In this document: piece by piece, positions 51,849-60,761 of the stretch
Numbering within the stretch: position 1 is the stretch's first letter
Layout: the number at the start of each line of letters is the position of its first letter
Assembly: GCA_910587635.1 (NCBI GenBank)
Contig: CAJUNB010000018.1
Span: 124,001-188,000 of the forward strand
Length of the DNA stretch: 64,000 nucleotides
DNA from: an uncultured Lachnospiraceae bacterium
GTDB taxonomy: Bacteria > Bacillota > Clostridia > Lachnospirales > Lachnospiraceae
Reading direction: 5' to 3'
The notes under the pieces: generated by a model
Told to the model about the DNA's origin: nothing
The model's database searches: none
The model's input: the letters and a program-made list of their open reading frames with translations, nothing else
Program-made: the position numbers and the translations under genes

Positions 51849-54689
51849 ATGAAGCTGAAAAACAGAATAGTGCCTATTTTGTGCACAGCCATAATGGCAG
51901 TTTCTTTCATGCACCCTTTTTTCGGGAAAATAGTCCATGCGGAAAACGAAGCGTTGTTATTATTGGAAGAAACGGAAACAAAGCTGGGAGAAACAGAATT
52001 GAAGAAAACAAAAACAGAACCGGAAAAAAGCGGCACGGAGAACGATCATCTGACGACGGAAGAAAAAGAGGAAGTAGAGAAGATATCCGGTGAAGAGGAA
52101 AATGGAGGCGATAAACCGGAGACTGAAGAAGACGAAAAAACCGAAGGTAAAGAGTCGGAAGACGCAGAAGGGGAGAAAGATGCAGGAGCCGGGAAACTGG
52201 AAGAGTCAGAATCTGTGAAAGAAGATGCCGAGGAATTGGAAGAGTCAGAATCTGTGAAAGAAGATGCCGAGGAATTGGAAGAGTCAGAATCTGTGAAAGA
52301 AGATGCCGAGGGATTGGAAGAATCGGAACCAGTGGAAGAAGATAACGGAGAATTGGAAGAATCGGAACCAGTGGAGGAAGATATCAATGAACCGGAAAAG
52401 ATAGAGACCCAGGAATGGGAAGTCCGACATCCTGTGGTCAGGGCCGGGATGATGAAAAGCAGGCGTGCGCTGCCTGAGACGATGCAGGAGGGAGAGATGA
52501 GCACCTTTTATGGCACGGGCAGCGTACAGATTGTGGAAATCCCTGTTCCGGGTATTTACAGAATCGAAGCGGCGGGCAATGCGGCCAGCGTGGGAGGCAG
52601 TTGTACAAAGGGAAGTATCGCGCTGAAAAAGGGACAAAAGCTGTACCTGTATGTTGCCAACGGACAGTATAACGGGACGACAAGCAGTGGAGGCAACGGC
52701 GGGACAACAACAGGGGATGACAGGAACACACATACAATGGCAGCCGGCGGAGCGGCTACGGATATACGTCTGGGCGGAACACAGTCCTCGCACAGGATTA
52801 TGGTGGCCGGTGGTGGCGGCGGTTCCGGGTATTCCAACTGCGCCGGTGCACAGGCACTCAATACGGAAGCAGGAAACGGGAATGCTTCCGGGGCGGGCTC
52901 GGGAAGTACCTCTGCTTCCACCGATAAAAGAAGATCATTATCCGGAGGCGGAGGCGGAGGTTATTATGGAGGCAAAATAACGACAGATAACAGCGAAGTC
53001 TATTATCCGAAGGCAAATGCCCACATTGGAACAAGTTATATCAGTCCGAGTTTTACCAATACGTCGCATAATGTAGCTGCGAACGGCGGCAGTGGATATT
53101 GTAAAATCAAATTGGAAAGAATCAGTCTCTCTTTAGAAGTATCCGCACCTTCCGGCTGGACTAATGAGGATATTACAATAACGGCGAAAGTAAAGGAGGA
53201 AGGAGAGGGGCTGCCGGATCGGTACCTTTCCTGGGAACAGGATGAGGAAGGAAATGATATCTGGACAAATGAGACAACTTACACGGTTTCTGAAAACGGG
53301 ACATATACATGTAAAATCCGTGATGTGGAAGGGACACAGACGCAATGGCCGATAGAGATTTCTCAGATAGACAAACAAAAGCCAATAGCAGAATTTACCA
53401 CTGATATAGCTGAGTGGACAACATCGGATATTACGTTGCAGGTGGAAGGAGACGATATGCCTGCTACTGACAAATATGGGAAATCCGGTCTGCAAAGCAA
53501 GGCTTATTTGTGGGGACAGATGGATCGTTCCGGTAAGATTAACTGGGAAATAGCAGATAACAGTAATACAGAAGGGACAGATGCGGAGAATGCGGATACA
53601 ACAGACGACTTAAAGGAGGCGTGGACAGACCGGACTTCCTATAGAATAACAGAGAATGGAACTTATGTATGTAAGATCAGGGACAAAGCAGGGAATATGG
53701 CAGAGTTCCGCACAGAGATCAAAAATATAGACCGGACCCCGCCTCAGGTCACATACAGTAAGCCGGGTAACTGGTATGCAGGAAGTACAAAAATTATTCT
53801 GGAAGCGAAAGATCTGCAGCCGGACGGAAGTGAAGGATGTGGTCTGGCAAAAGAGCCCTATTCGAAAGACGGAATTACCTTTGACAGTTCACCGGAGTTT
53901 CTGGTCAACGGAGAAGGAATATACAGTATCTGGGTGAAAGACGCTCTTGGAAATATAAAGGAGACGAAACTACACTTATCCTATGACAGAAAAGAGGACA
54001 AAAAGGAAGACGATGAAAGCGAAGGAAAGAAAGATTCTGGTGGAGGCGGAGAAAAAGAAGTAGACAACATCGCGATAGAACCGTTACCGGAAACAGAGTT
54101 GGAAAAGCCGGAGGAGACATCTTCAGGGGAGGATATAGGAATGACACAATACAGTGAAAATACAGCAGATACAGACCGGACAGTCATAAGAAAAACGACA
54201 GAAATTCCGCCTATGTCTCCCCTCCTGGAGACACCTGCCAAGGCAGAGAAAAAAATGAAAAAGCTTCCTGCGCTGGAAGAGAAAAAAGAGGAGGAAATAT
54301 CTTCTGCATTACAGGAACAGGAGAAACCGGAAAAGAAAAAGATCAACTGGAAGAAGACAGTATTGTATTCTGTCTGGATGGCGGTGGTACTGTGTGGTGT
54401 TTTATGGCTCCTCTTCTGTCTGATTTTTGAACATGTGACAGTATACAGAAAGGATGATACGGGAAAATACCAGAAGATAGGCCGGTGTGCCATTATTAGA
54501 AAGAAGGATTTTAAACAGGTCAATCTGATACATCTGATGAAAAAAGAAGAGGAAAGGGATTATAAAGTTCGTTTTGCGGGAATATTTGTATTGCTGAACA
54601 AGAAAGAGAAAGTTTTGCTCCGTACTTACCAGGGAGTAGAGCTGCGGAATGTGGCTAAAGAAATTGAAATATTGTCTTGCAATTGTTAA
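51849..54689 (+). CDS. Large surface protein with acidic repeats, glycine-rich domain and C-terminal anchor
   Basis: A 946-residue protein. The signal peptide (1-31) ends IVHA-E. Residues of about 40-190 are Glu/Lys-rich, with five 13-residue repeats (EESESVKEDAEEL type). A glycine-rich beta domain (about 225-420) has VAGGGGGSGYSN and SGGGGGGYYGG, like the ALK-type glycine-rich domain. At least three Ig-like modules follow (WTNEDITITAKV; TYTCKIRDVEG; TYVCKIRDKAGN). A charged linker leads to one membrane helix (about 838-860) and a basic cytoplasmic tail of about 85 residues; there is no LPXTG motif. The start is ATG 51849 after AGGAGG. Adhesin or sensor is inferred only; phase control is suggested by the neighbours. 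Confidence 0.8.
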   Translation: MKLKNRIVPILCTAIMAVSFMHPFFGKIVHAENEALLLLEETETKLGETELKKTKTEPEKSGTENDHLTTEEKEEVEKISGEEENGGDKPETEEDEKTEGKESEDAEGEKDAGAGKLEESESVKEDAEELEESESVKEDAEELEESESVKEDAEGLEESEPVEEDNGELEESEPVEEDINEPEKIETQEWEVRHPVVRAGMMKSRRALPETMQEGEMSTFYGTGSVQIVEIPVPGIYRIEAAGNAASVGGSCTKGSIALKKGQKLYLYVANGQYNGTTSSGGNGGTTTGDDRNTHTMAAGGAATDIRLGGTQSSHRIMVAGGGGGSGYSNCAGAQALNTEAGNGNASGAGSGSTSASTDKRRSLSGGGGGGYYGGKITTDNSEVYYPKANAHIGTSYISPSFTNTSHNVAANGGSGYCKIKLERISLSLEVSAPSGWTNEDITITAKVKEEGEGLPDRYLSWEQDEEGNDIWTNETTYTVSENGTYTCKIRDVEGTQTQWPIEISQIDKQKPIAEFTTDIAEWTTSDITLQVEGDDMPATDKYGKSGLQSKAYLWGQMDRSGKINWEIADNSNTEGTDAENADTTDDLKEAWTDRTSYRITENGTYVCKIRDKAGNMAEFRTEIKNIDRTPPQVTYSKPGNWYAGSTKIILEAKDLQPDGSEGCGLAKEPYSKDGITFDSSPEFLVNGEGIYSIWVKDALGNIKETKLHLSYDRKEDKKEDDESEGKKDSGGGGEKEVDNIAIEPLPETELEKPEETSSGEDIGMTQYSENTADTDRTVIRKTTEIPPMSPLLETPAKAEKKMKKLPALEEKKEEEISSALQEQEKPEKKKINWKKTVLYSVWMAVVLCGVLWLLFCLIFEHVTVYRKDDTGKYQKIGRCAIIRKKDFKQVNLIHLMKKEEERDYKVRFAGIFVLLNKKEKVLLRTYQGVELRNVAKEIEILSCNC
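52200..52394 (+). repeat. Five 39-bp tandem repeats in the surface-protein gene
   Basis: Units at 52200, 52239, 52278, 52317 and 52356. The first three are nearly identical, the last two diverged (ESEPVEED type). Length keeps the frame, so copy number can change without breaking the protein. Confidence 0.85.
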
Positions 54690-54705
54690 ATTCATGTGCT
54701 AACAT
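54677..54705 (+). promoter_or_regulatory. Promoter of the aspS-gatCAB leader
   Basis: TTGCAA (54677-54682), 17 bases, TAACAT (54700-54705). The -35 element overlaps the end of the surface-protein gene. Confidence 0.55.
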
Positions 54706-54714
54706 ATCATACAA

Positions 54715-54997
54715 AGAAAAATGCAGTGAAGGAGACTCTTGTTACAGAAAACGACAGGAATGCAGCGTCACCGACTGAGAGCGCCGCTCGTGGGAAGTAA
54801 TACAGGGAACACTCTGGAGCAGATATCCTGAAAACGGATGCTAGTAGGGATGTACGCAGGCACGCGTTATGTGCGATGAGAGGATAAGGCGGAGACACAT
54901 TTTGTTGGAAATGTCGGCTTATCAATGCGGGTGGCACCGCGGGTAATTATTAATTTCCCGTCCCGGAATACAGTAATGTATTCCGGGACGTTTTTTT
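54715..54997 (+). promoter_or_regulatory. T-box riboswitch leader of aspS-gatCAB
   Basis: The T-box core GGGTGGCACCGCGG lies within 54927-54943, in the antiterminator region. The competing terminator is GTCCCGGAATAC (54960-54971) with GTATTCCGGGAC (54978-54989) and seven T. Upstream, about 54720-54830 can form a stem I. On its 3' side GGGAACAC carries GAAC at 54807-54810, containing GAA (Glu) and AAC (Asn), a candidate overlapping specifier. Uncharged tRNA binding would favour read-through into aspS and gatCAB. The exact specifier is a hypothesis. Confidence 0.9.
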
Positions 54998-55002
54998 GCA
55001 CA

Positions 55003-55114
55003 CGGGGCAGAGGGGAAGATGCTGCTGACGCAGTCTGCCCCGGCGCAGCGAGTATGGGAAAATTCCCATACTCGATTGTGAGCAATGGGCAAAGGGAAAT
55101 GTTTTTACATTTCC
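55003..55114 (+). other. Three hairpins between the T-box terminator and aspS
   Basis: CGGGGCAGA (55003-55011) with TCTGCCCCG (55034-55042); a 26-base palindrome at 55049-55074; GGAAATGT (55095-55102) with ACATTTCC (55107-55114). None has a T-run. They fill the unusually long 200-base stretch before the aspS start; function unknown. Confidence 0.6.
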
Positions 55115-55203
55115 ATCCGGCGAACGCCACAGAAGCGAGGAAAACCGGTACGGCTTTACGGGCATGGAGATTCGCTGTCCGCCATAGTCAGAGAGGAGAT
55201 ATT

Positions 55204-56955
55204 ATGAACAGAGAGAACATTTACAGAAGTATGACAATAGGAGAAATCCAGGAAAAAGATATCGGGAAGACGATCCGGGCAGCAGGCTGGGTGGAAAACA
55301 TAAGAGATCATGGAGGTGTTTCTTTTATTGATCTGCGTGATATGTACGGTGTGCTCCAGGTGGTACTACGGGATACCGGCCTTCTGAAAGGGATTACGAA
55401 AGAGAACTGTATTACTGTAGAGGGTATGATTGAAAAAAGAGACGAAGAGACATACAATCCGAAGATTCCCACCGGAACGATCGAACTGGAAGCGAAAGTG
55501 ATTACTGTGCTTGGAAAAGTATATGAGCAGCTGCCTTTTGAGATAATGACCTCCAGGGAGACGAGAGAAGATGTCCGTTTGAAGTACAGATATCTGGATT
55601 TGCGAAATGCTAAAGTGAGAGACAATATGATTTTCCGCTCTAAAGTCATCAGTTTCCTGCGGGAAAAGATGACTTCCATGGGATTCCTGGAAATCCAGAC
55701 GCCGATTTTATGCGCTTCCTCGCCGGAAGGAGCCAGAGACTATATCGTACCGTCCCGGAAATGGAAAGGCAAATTTTATGCGCTTCCCCAGGCGCCTCAG
55801 CAGTATAAGCAGCTGCTGATGGTATCGGGATTTGATAAATATTTCCAGATCGCCCCCTGTTTCAGGGATGAGGATGCCAGAGCAGACCGGTCTCCGGGAG
55901 AATTTTATCAGCTGGATTTTGAGATGAGCTTTGCTACACAGGAAGACGTGTTCCGGGCGGGAGAAGAGGTATTGACGGCGGCATTTGAAAAGTTTGCGCC
56001 GGAAGGGGCGAGTATTACCCCGGCCCCATACCCGGTCATCACTTACCGGCAGGCCATGCTGGAATTTGGTACGGACAAACCGGATCTGCGCAACCCGCTG
56101 CGGATTGTGGACGTAACGGACTTCTTCCAGAAATGTACCTTCAAGCCTTTTTTAAAGCGGACGGTCAGAGCGATCAAAGTGCACGCAGAGATGTCAAAAG
56201 GATTTCATGAAAAATTACTGGATTACGCAGTTTCTCTTGGAATGGGAGGTCTGGGCTATCTGGAAGTGGGAGAGGATATGTCCTATAAGGGACCTATTGA
56301 TAAATTTATCCCGGAAGAGTATAAAAAGGAGCTGACTGAGCTGGCAGGGCTTACAACGGGAGATACGATTTTTTTCATTGCAGATAAGGAAGAGAGGGCG
56401 AACTATTATGCCGGCCATATTCGGAACGAGCTGGGCAGCAGGCTGGATCTGATCGAAAAAAATGCCTTTCGCTTCTGCTATGTCAATGATTTTCCCATGT
56501 ATGAGCTGGACCCTGAGACAAAGCAGCTCACATTTACCCACAATCCTTTTTCCATGCCACAGGGGGGACTGAAGGCGCTGGAAGAGCAGGACCCTCTGAC
56601 AATTCTGGCATATCAGTATGATATTGTATGCAATGGTGTGGAGCTCTCTTCAGGCGCGGTGCGTAACCATGATATCGCCATTATGAAAAAGGCGTTTGCG
56701 CTGGCAGGCTATGAGGAAGAGACACTGAAAAAGAAGTTCGGCGCTCTGTACCAGGCGTTTCAGTTCGGTGCCCCGCCCCATGCAGGGATGGCGCCGGGGG
56801 TAGACCGGATGATTATGCTGCTCCGGGGAGAGGATAATATCAGAGAAGTGATTGCCTTCCCCATGAACGGCAATGCCCAGGACCTGATGTGCGGTGCGCC
56901 GGGGGACGTGACGGAGCAGCAGCTCCGGGAAGTACACATCAAAGTGAGAGACTGA
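55204..56955 (+). CDS. aspS: Aspartyl-tRNA synthetase
   Basis: A 583-residue class II synthetase of the bacterial type. An N-terminal anticodon-binding OB domain (about 1-105, GWVENIRDHGGVSFIDLRD) precedes the catalytic domain. Motif 2 lies in FRDEDARADRSPGEF, and motif 3 in GMAPGVDRMIMLL. The bacterial GAD insertion domain lies between (about 280-400). Adjacent gatCAB suggests it is non-discriminating and also charges tRNA-Asn with Asp for amidation. ATG 55204 follows GAGAGGAG; the longer frame would run through the T-box and is rejected. Confidence 0.96.
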   Translation: MNRENIYRSMTIGEIQEKDIGKTIRAAGWVENIRDHGGVSFIDLRDMYGVLQVVLRDTGLLKGITKENCITVEGMIEKRDEETYNPKIPTGTIELEAKVITVLGKVYEQLPFEIMTSRETREDVRLKYRYLDLRNAKVRDNMIFRSKVISFLREKMTSMGFLEIQTPILCASSPEGARDYIVPSRKWKGKFYALPQAPQQYKQLLMVSGFDKYFQIAPCFRDEDARADRSPGEFYQLDFEMSFATQEDVFRAGEEVLTAAFEKFAPEGASITPAPYPVITYRQAMLEFGTDKPDLRNPLRIVDVTDFFQKCTFKPFLKRTVRAIKVHAEMSKGFHEKLLDYAVSLGMGGLGYLEVGEDMSYKGPIDKFIPEEYKKELTELAGLTTGDTIFFIADKEERANYYAGHIRNELGSRLDLIEKNAFRFCYVNDFPMYELDPETKQLTFTHNPFSMPQGGLKALEEQDPLTILAYQYDIVCNGVELSSGAVRNHDIAIMKKAFALAGYEEETLKKKFGALYQAFQFGAPPHAGMAPGVDRMIMLLRGEDNIREVIAFPMNGNAQDLMCGAPGDVTEQQLREVHIKVRD

Positions 56956-57094
56956 TGGGATTGGACAGAAAATCTGCCAGAGGCGAAAAAAAGAATAGAG
57001 AAAACATCGGAGCCAGTGAACGGAAATGAGACGACAGAAGATATCGGAGACAGAGCAATAAAAGCAGAAAAGGACTGGCTGATAGGGAGGAAAA

Positions 57095-57388
57095 ATGACA
57101 AATATCATTTCGGACGAAACAATAGATTATGTGGCAATTCTGGCAAAGCTGGAGCTTTCGGAAGAAGAAAAGCAGCAGGCGAAAGAGGATATGGGGAAGA
57201 TGCTGGACTATATCGACAAGTTAAATGAGCTGGATACGACAAATGTGGAGCCGATGTCCCATGTATTCCCGGCGGAAAATGTGTTCCGGGAAGATGTGGT
57301 GACAAACGGAGATATGCGGGAAGAGATGCTGAGCGGCGCGCCTGGTGAAAAAGATGGTATGTTTATGGCGCCGCGGACATTTGAGTAG
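57095..57388 (+). CDS. gatC: Asp/Glu-tRNA amidotransferase subunit C
   Basis: A 97-residue subunit that wraps around GatA and stabilises the complex. It opens with ISDETIDYVAILAKLELSEEE and contains the typical LDYIDKLNELDTTNVEPMSHVFP and a C-terminal NVFREDVV segment. The ATG follows GGGAGG. It is 139 bases after aspS and 10 bases before gatA, within the T-box operon. Confidence 0.95.
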   Translation: MTNIISDETIDYVAILAKLELSEEEKQQAKEDMGKMLDYIDKLNELDTTNVEPMSHVFPAENVFREDVVTNGDMREEMLSGAPGEKDGMFMAPRTFE

Positions 57389-57398
57389 GAGGATTTCC

Positions 57399-58862
57399 AT
57401 GAAACTGACACATATGACGGCTGTGGAACTGGGAACAGCAATCAGGGAGAAAAAGGTGACTGTAGAAGAGGCCGTGCAGGCGGTCTTTGACGTCATCGAA
57501 GAAAAGGAAGAAAGACTGAACTGTTATGTGACGCTGGACAGGGAGGGAGCCTTCAGAAAGGCAAAAGAGATCCAGAGTAGAATAGACCGGGGAGAGCTGA
57601 CAGGGCCTCTGGCAGGTGTTCCTGTGGCGATCAAGGACAATATGTGCACGAAAGGGATGCTGACTACCTGCTCTTCCCGGATTCTCAGAAACTTTGTTCC
57701 TACTTACAGCGCGGAGGCTGTTTTGCGTCTGGAAGAGGCCGGGGCCGTCATTCTCGGGAAGACAAATATGGATGAATTCGCCATGGGTTCCACCACGGAG
57801 ACTTCCGCCTTTGGCCCTACGAGAAACCCGTGGAATGAGGGGCATGTGCCGGGAGGTTCCTCCGGCGGTTCCGCTGCGGCAGTGGCGGCGGAAGAGTGTT
57901 TCCTGGCGCTGGGTTCCGATACGGGGGGCTCTATCCGACAACCCGCTTCTTTCTGCGGCGTTGTAGGGATGAAACCCACTTATGGAACGGTGTCCCGGTA
58001 CGGGCTGATTGCCTATGGGTCTTCTCTTGACCAGATCGGGCCCATTTGCAAGGACGTGACGGACTGTGCAGTTTTACTGGAGACGATCGCTTCCTATGAT
58101 AACAAAGATTCCACTTCGATCAAAAGAGACGATTTGGACTTTACATCGGCGTTGACGGAGGGTGTCGCAGGGATGAAGATCGGCATACCCAGGGGCTATT
58201 TTGCCAGGGGGATTGCACCGGATGTCAGTAAAGCCGTCCTGGAAGCGGCGGATGTATGGAAGCAAAGTGGGGCCGAAGTGGAAGAATTCGATCTGAGCCT
58301 TGTGGAATATGCCATCCCTACCTACTATACGATAGCGGCGGCGGAGGCCAGTTCCAATCTGGAGCGGTTTGACGGCATCAAATACGGCTATCGGGCGCAG
58401 GATTTCCAGGGACTCCACGATATGTATAAAAGGACCCGTTCCCAGGGATTTGGCGAAGAGGTAAAACGGAGAATTATGTTGGGCTCTTTTGTACTCAGTT
58501 CCGGCTATTATGATGCCTATTATCTGAAGGCACTGCGGGTAAAGGCACTGATTAAAAAGGCTTTTGACGAGGCTTTTGCCAGATATGATTTGATACTGGG
58601 ACCGGCGGCGCCCACGACGGCGCCTGAGCTTGGTAAGAGTTTGCAGGATCCGATTAAAATGTACCTGAGCGATGTCTATACGATATCTGTCAATCTGGCG
58701 GGACTGCCGGGCATGACGCTGCCCTGTGGATTTGACGGGAGCGGCCTGCCTATCGGAGTGCAGCTGATCGGAGACTGCTTCGAAGAGAAAAAACTGATAC
58801 GGGCGGCCTATACTTATGAAAAGGCAAGAGGACCTTTAGGCAGATGCGGGGAGGTGAAATAG
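57399..58862 (+). CDS. gatA: Asp/Glu-tRNA amidotransferase subunit A (amidase)
   Basis: A 487-residue amidase-signature enzyme releasing ammonia from glutamine for transfer to Asp-tRNA(Asn) or Glu-tRNA(Gln). The Ser-Ser-Lys machinery is visible: Lys in VAIKDNMCTKG, the glycine/serine-rich PGGSSGGSAAAVAA, and DTGGSIRQPA with the nucleophile Ser. Start ATG 57399 after TAGGAGGA; an earlier in-frame start lies inside gatC. It touches gatB directly. Confidence 0.96.
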   Translation: MKLTHMTAVELGTAIREKKVTVEEAVQAVFDVIEEKEERLNCYVTLDREGAFRKAKEIQSRIDRGELTGPLAGVPVAIKDNMCTKGMLTTCSSRILRNFVPTYSAEAVLRLEEAGAVILGKTNMDEFAMGSTTETSAFGPTRNPWNEGHVPGGSSGGSAAAVAAEECFLALGSDTGGSIRQPASFCGVVGMKPTYGTVSRYGLIAYGSSLDQIGPICKDVTDCAVLLETIASYDNKDSTSIKRDDLDFTSALTEGVAGMKIGIPRGYFARGIAPDVSKAVLEAADVWKQSGAEVEEFDLSLVEYAIPTYYTIAAAEASSNLERFDGIKYGYRAQDFQGLHDMYKRTRSQGFGEEVKRRIMLGSFVLSSGYYDAYYLKALRVKALIKKAFDEAFARYDLILGPAAPTTAPELGKSLQDPIKMYLSDVYTISVNLAGLPGMTLPCGFDGSGLPIGVQLIGDCFEEKKLIRAAYTYEKARGPLGRCGEVK

Positions 58863-60296
58863 ATGGCAAAGCAATATGAAACGGTGATCGGGCTGGAAGT
58901 ACATGTGGAACTGGCGACAAAAACAAAAATATTCTGCGGATGCTCTACGGCTTTCGGAGGAGCGCCCAATACCCATACGTGTCCGGTCTGCACCGGTATG
59001 CCCGGTTCTCTGCCGGTACTGAACAGGCAGGTGCTGGAGTATGCGGTAGCGGTAGGGCTGGCAACAAACTGTGATATTACCAGATACTGCAAATTTGACA
59101 GAAAAAATTATTTCTATCCTGATAATCCGCAGAACTATCAGATTTCACAGCTCTATCTTCCCATTTGCAGAAATGGCTGGGTGGAAATCGAGACCGGGGA
59201 AGGGAAGAAACGGGTAGGCATCCATGAAATCCATATGGAAGAGGATGCAGGTAAGCTGATTCATGACGAGTGGGAGGACTGTTCCCTTGTGGACTATAAC
59301 CGTTCCGGCGTGCCCCTGATCGAGATCGTTTCCGAGCCGGATATGAGAAGCGCAGAAGAGGTCATTGCCTATCTGGAAAAGCTCAGGCTGCTGATACAGT
59401 ATCTGGGCGCTTCTGACTGTAAGCTGCAGGAAGGTTCCATGCGCGCGGATGTAAATCTGTCTGTGAGGGAAATGGGAGCAGAGCGGTATGGTACGAGAAC
59501 AGAGATGAAAAATCTCAATTCCTTCAAGGCTATCATGCGGGCGATAGAAGGAGAGCGGGCAAGGCAGATCGATCTGCTGGAAGAGGGAGAAGACGTGATA
59601 CAGGAGACACGGCGATGGGACGATACGAAGGGTGCATCCTATGCCATGCGTTCCAAAGAGGATGCCCAGGACTACCGGTATTTTCCCGATCCCGATCTGA
59701 CCCCTGTGCGTATCAGTGATGAATGGCTGGAGGGACGGAGAGCGGCTCTGCCGGAATTTCGGACAGAGAAAATGAAAAGATACCGGGAAGAATACGAGAT
59801 TCCCGATTATGATATCGAGATTATCACAGGTTCCAAGCACCTGGCGGATATTTTCGAGGAGACGGTAGCTATCTGTAAGGAACCGAAGAAAGTGTCCAAC
59901 TGGCTGATGGGAGAGACGATGCGGCTTTTAAAGGAGCAGGGCAGGGAGCCGGAAGATATTGTCTTTTCACCGGGACATCTGGCAGAGCTCATTGCCATGA
60001 CGGATGCCCGGGAGATCAATGGGACAGTGGCCAAGGAAGTATTTGAAGTCATGTTTGCAGAGGATATTGACCCGAGACAGTATGTGGAAGAAAAGGGACT
60101 GCAGACGGTGAACGATGCGGGCGCTCTGCAAAAGACGCTGGAAGAGGTCATCGCAAACAATCCCCAGTCCGTAGCGGATTACCGGGGCGGTAAGGAAAAG
60201 GCTCTTGGCTTTCTGGTAGGGCAGACGATGAAGGCTATGAAAGGGAAGGCGGATCCGGGGCTGGTAAATCAGATGCTGCGGGAAATGCTGGGATGA
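58863..60296 (+). CDS. gatB: Asp/Glu-tRNA amidotransferase subunit B
   Basis: A 477-residue subunit that binds the mischarged tRNA and activates the acyl group with ATP. Landmarks: IGLEVHVELATKTKIFCGCS, CPVCTGMPGSLPVLN (zinc cysteines), RKNYFYPDNPQNYQISQ, HMEEDAGKL, DYNRSGVPLIEIVSEPD, and a C-terminal YqeY-like tail. ATG 58863 follows GGGGAGGTG, directly after the gatA stop. Last intact gene of the operon. Confidence 0.97.
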   Translation: MAKQYETVIGLEVHVELATKTKIFCGCSTAFGGAPNTHTCPVCTGMPGSLPVLNRQVLEYAVAVGLATNCDITRYCKFDRKNYFYPDNPQNYQISQLYLPICRNGWVEIETGEGKKRVGIHEIHMEEDAGKLIHDEWEDCSLVDYNRSGVPLIEIVSEPDMRSAEEVIAYLEKLRLLIQYLGASDCKLQEGSMRADVNLSVREMGAERYGTRTEMKNLNSFKAIMRAIEGERARQIDLLEEGEDVIQETRRWDDTKGASYAMRSKEDAQDYRYFPDPDLTPVRISDEWLEGRRAALPEFRTEKMKRYREEYEIPDYDIEIITGSKHLADIFEETVAICKEPKKVSNWLMGETMRLLKEQGREPEDIVFSPGHLAELIAMTDAREINGTVAKEVFEVMFAEDIDPRQYVEEKGLQTVNDAGALQKTLEEVIANNPQSVADYRGGKEKALGFLVGQTMKAMKGKADPGLVNQMLREMLG

Positions 60297-60301
60297 GAGG
60301 G

Positions 60302-60524
60302 CCGGGAGGTGGCAGCACAATGGATCCGGCGCAAGCTGCAAAAGAAGGATGTAACTGACTTTATTATTATTCAGGGGACAGGGGGAATCGGAAAATCTAC
60401 GCTCATGAAGCATTTGTTTATTAATGAACTGGAGCAGAAATCTTTGATACCTGTTTTTCTGGAATTGAAAGATATCAATGACTTGGAAAAGAATTATGAG
60501 ATCAATGATATTGGAATTTTTTGA
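60302..60524 (+). pseudogene. Fragment of a NACHT/P-loop NTPase
   Basis: About 71 codons right after gatB. The sequence FIIIQGTGGIGKSTLMKHL is a clear NACHT-type Walker A, followed by a strand VFLELKDIN as in that family. Both the N-terminal effector part and everything after the Walker A region are missing, and the last residues (GIF) look like random read-out. It is a broken remnant, perhaps of an antiviral or signalling NTPase, beside a restriction locus. Confidence 0.65.
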
Positions 60525-60557
60525 TAACAGTGGGTAATAGAATAGAGAGAATGAAGA

Positions 60558-60594
60558 AACGCTGTTTGCGGAAGAGTGCCGCGAACAGCGTTTT
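60558..60594 (+). terminator. Terminator after gatB and the NTPase fragment
   Basis: AACGCTGTTTGCGG (60558-60571) pairs with CCGCGAACAGCGTT (60579-60592, one G-U pair), followed by TT. Confidence 0.75.
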
Positions 60595-60665
60595 GCATAT
60601 CGTTGTTGTATTCTGAAAAAGCTGACACAGTTTGTAAAAATAATGTTTTTAATATATAGAACATA

Positions 60666-60746
60666 AATATGTAATTTAGTTAAATTACATATTGACATGG
60701 TCAGTAAAAAGGAGGTATCGTTATAATGTAATTTAATTCAATTACT
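60666..60746. promoter_or_regulatory. Two AT-rich operator-like dyads before the hsd genes
   Basis: A 28-base near-perfect palindrome at 60666-60693 (core ATGTAATTTA and TAAATTACAT) and a related copy at 60726-60746 (ATGTAATTTAATTCAATTAC). TTGACA (60692-60697) and TATAAT (60722-60727) lie between or overlap them, but with 24 bases spacing, too long for a standard promoter. Probably regulator-binding sites controlling the restriction locus. Confidence 0.5.
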
Positions 60747-60761
60747 AAAAAAGGAGACCCA

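Noticed and set aside
54000..54689. LPXTG sorting signal in the large surface protein
   Set aside because: No LPXTG-like motif; the helix is followed by about 85 residues, unlike a sortase substrate.
54925..55203. 93-codon N-terminal extension of aspS
   Set aside because: It would translate the T-box terminator; the ATG at 55204 has a good ribosome site and normal family length.
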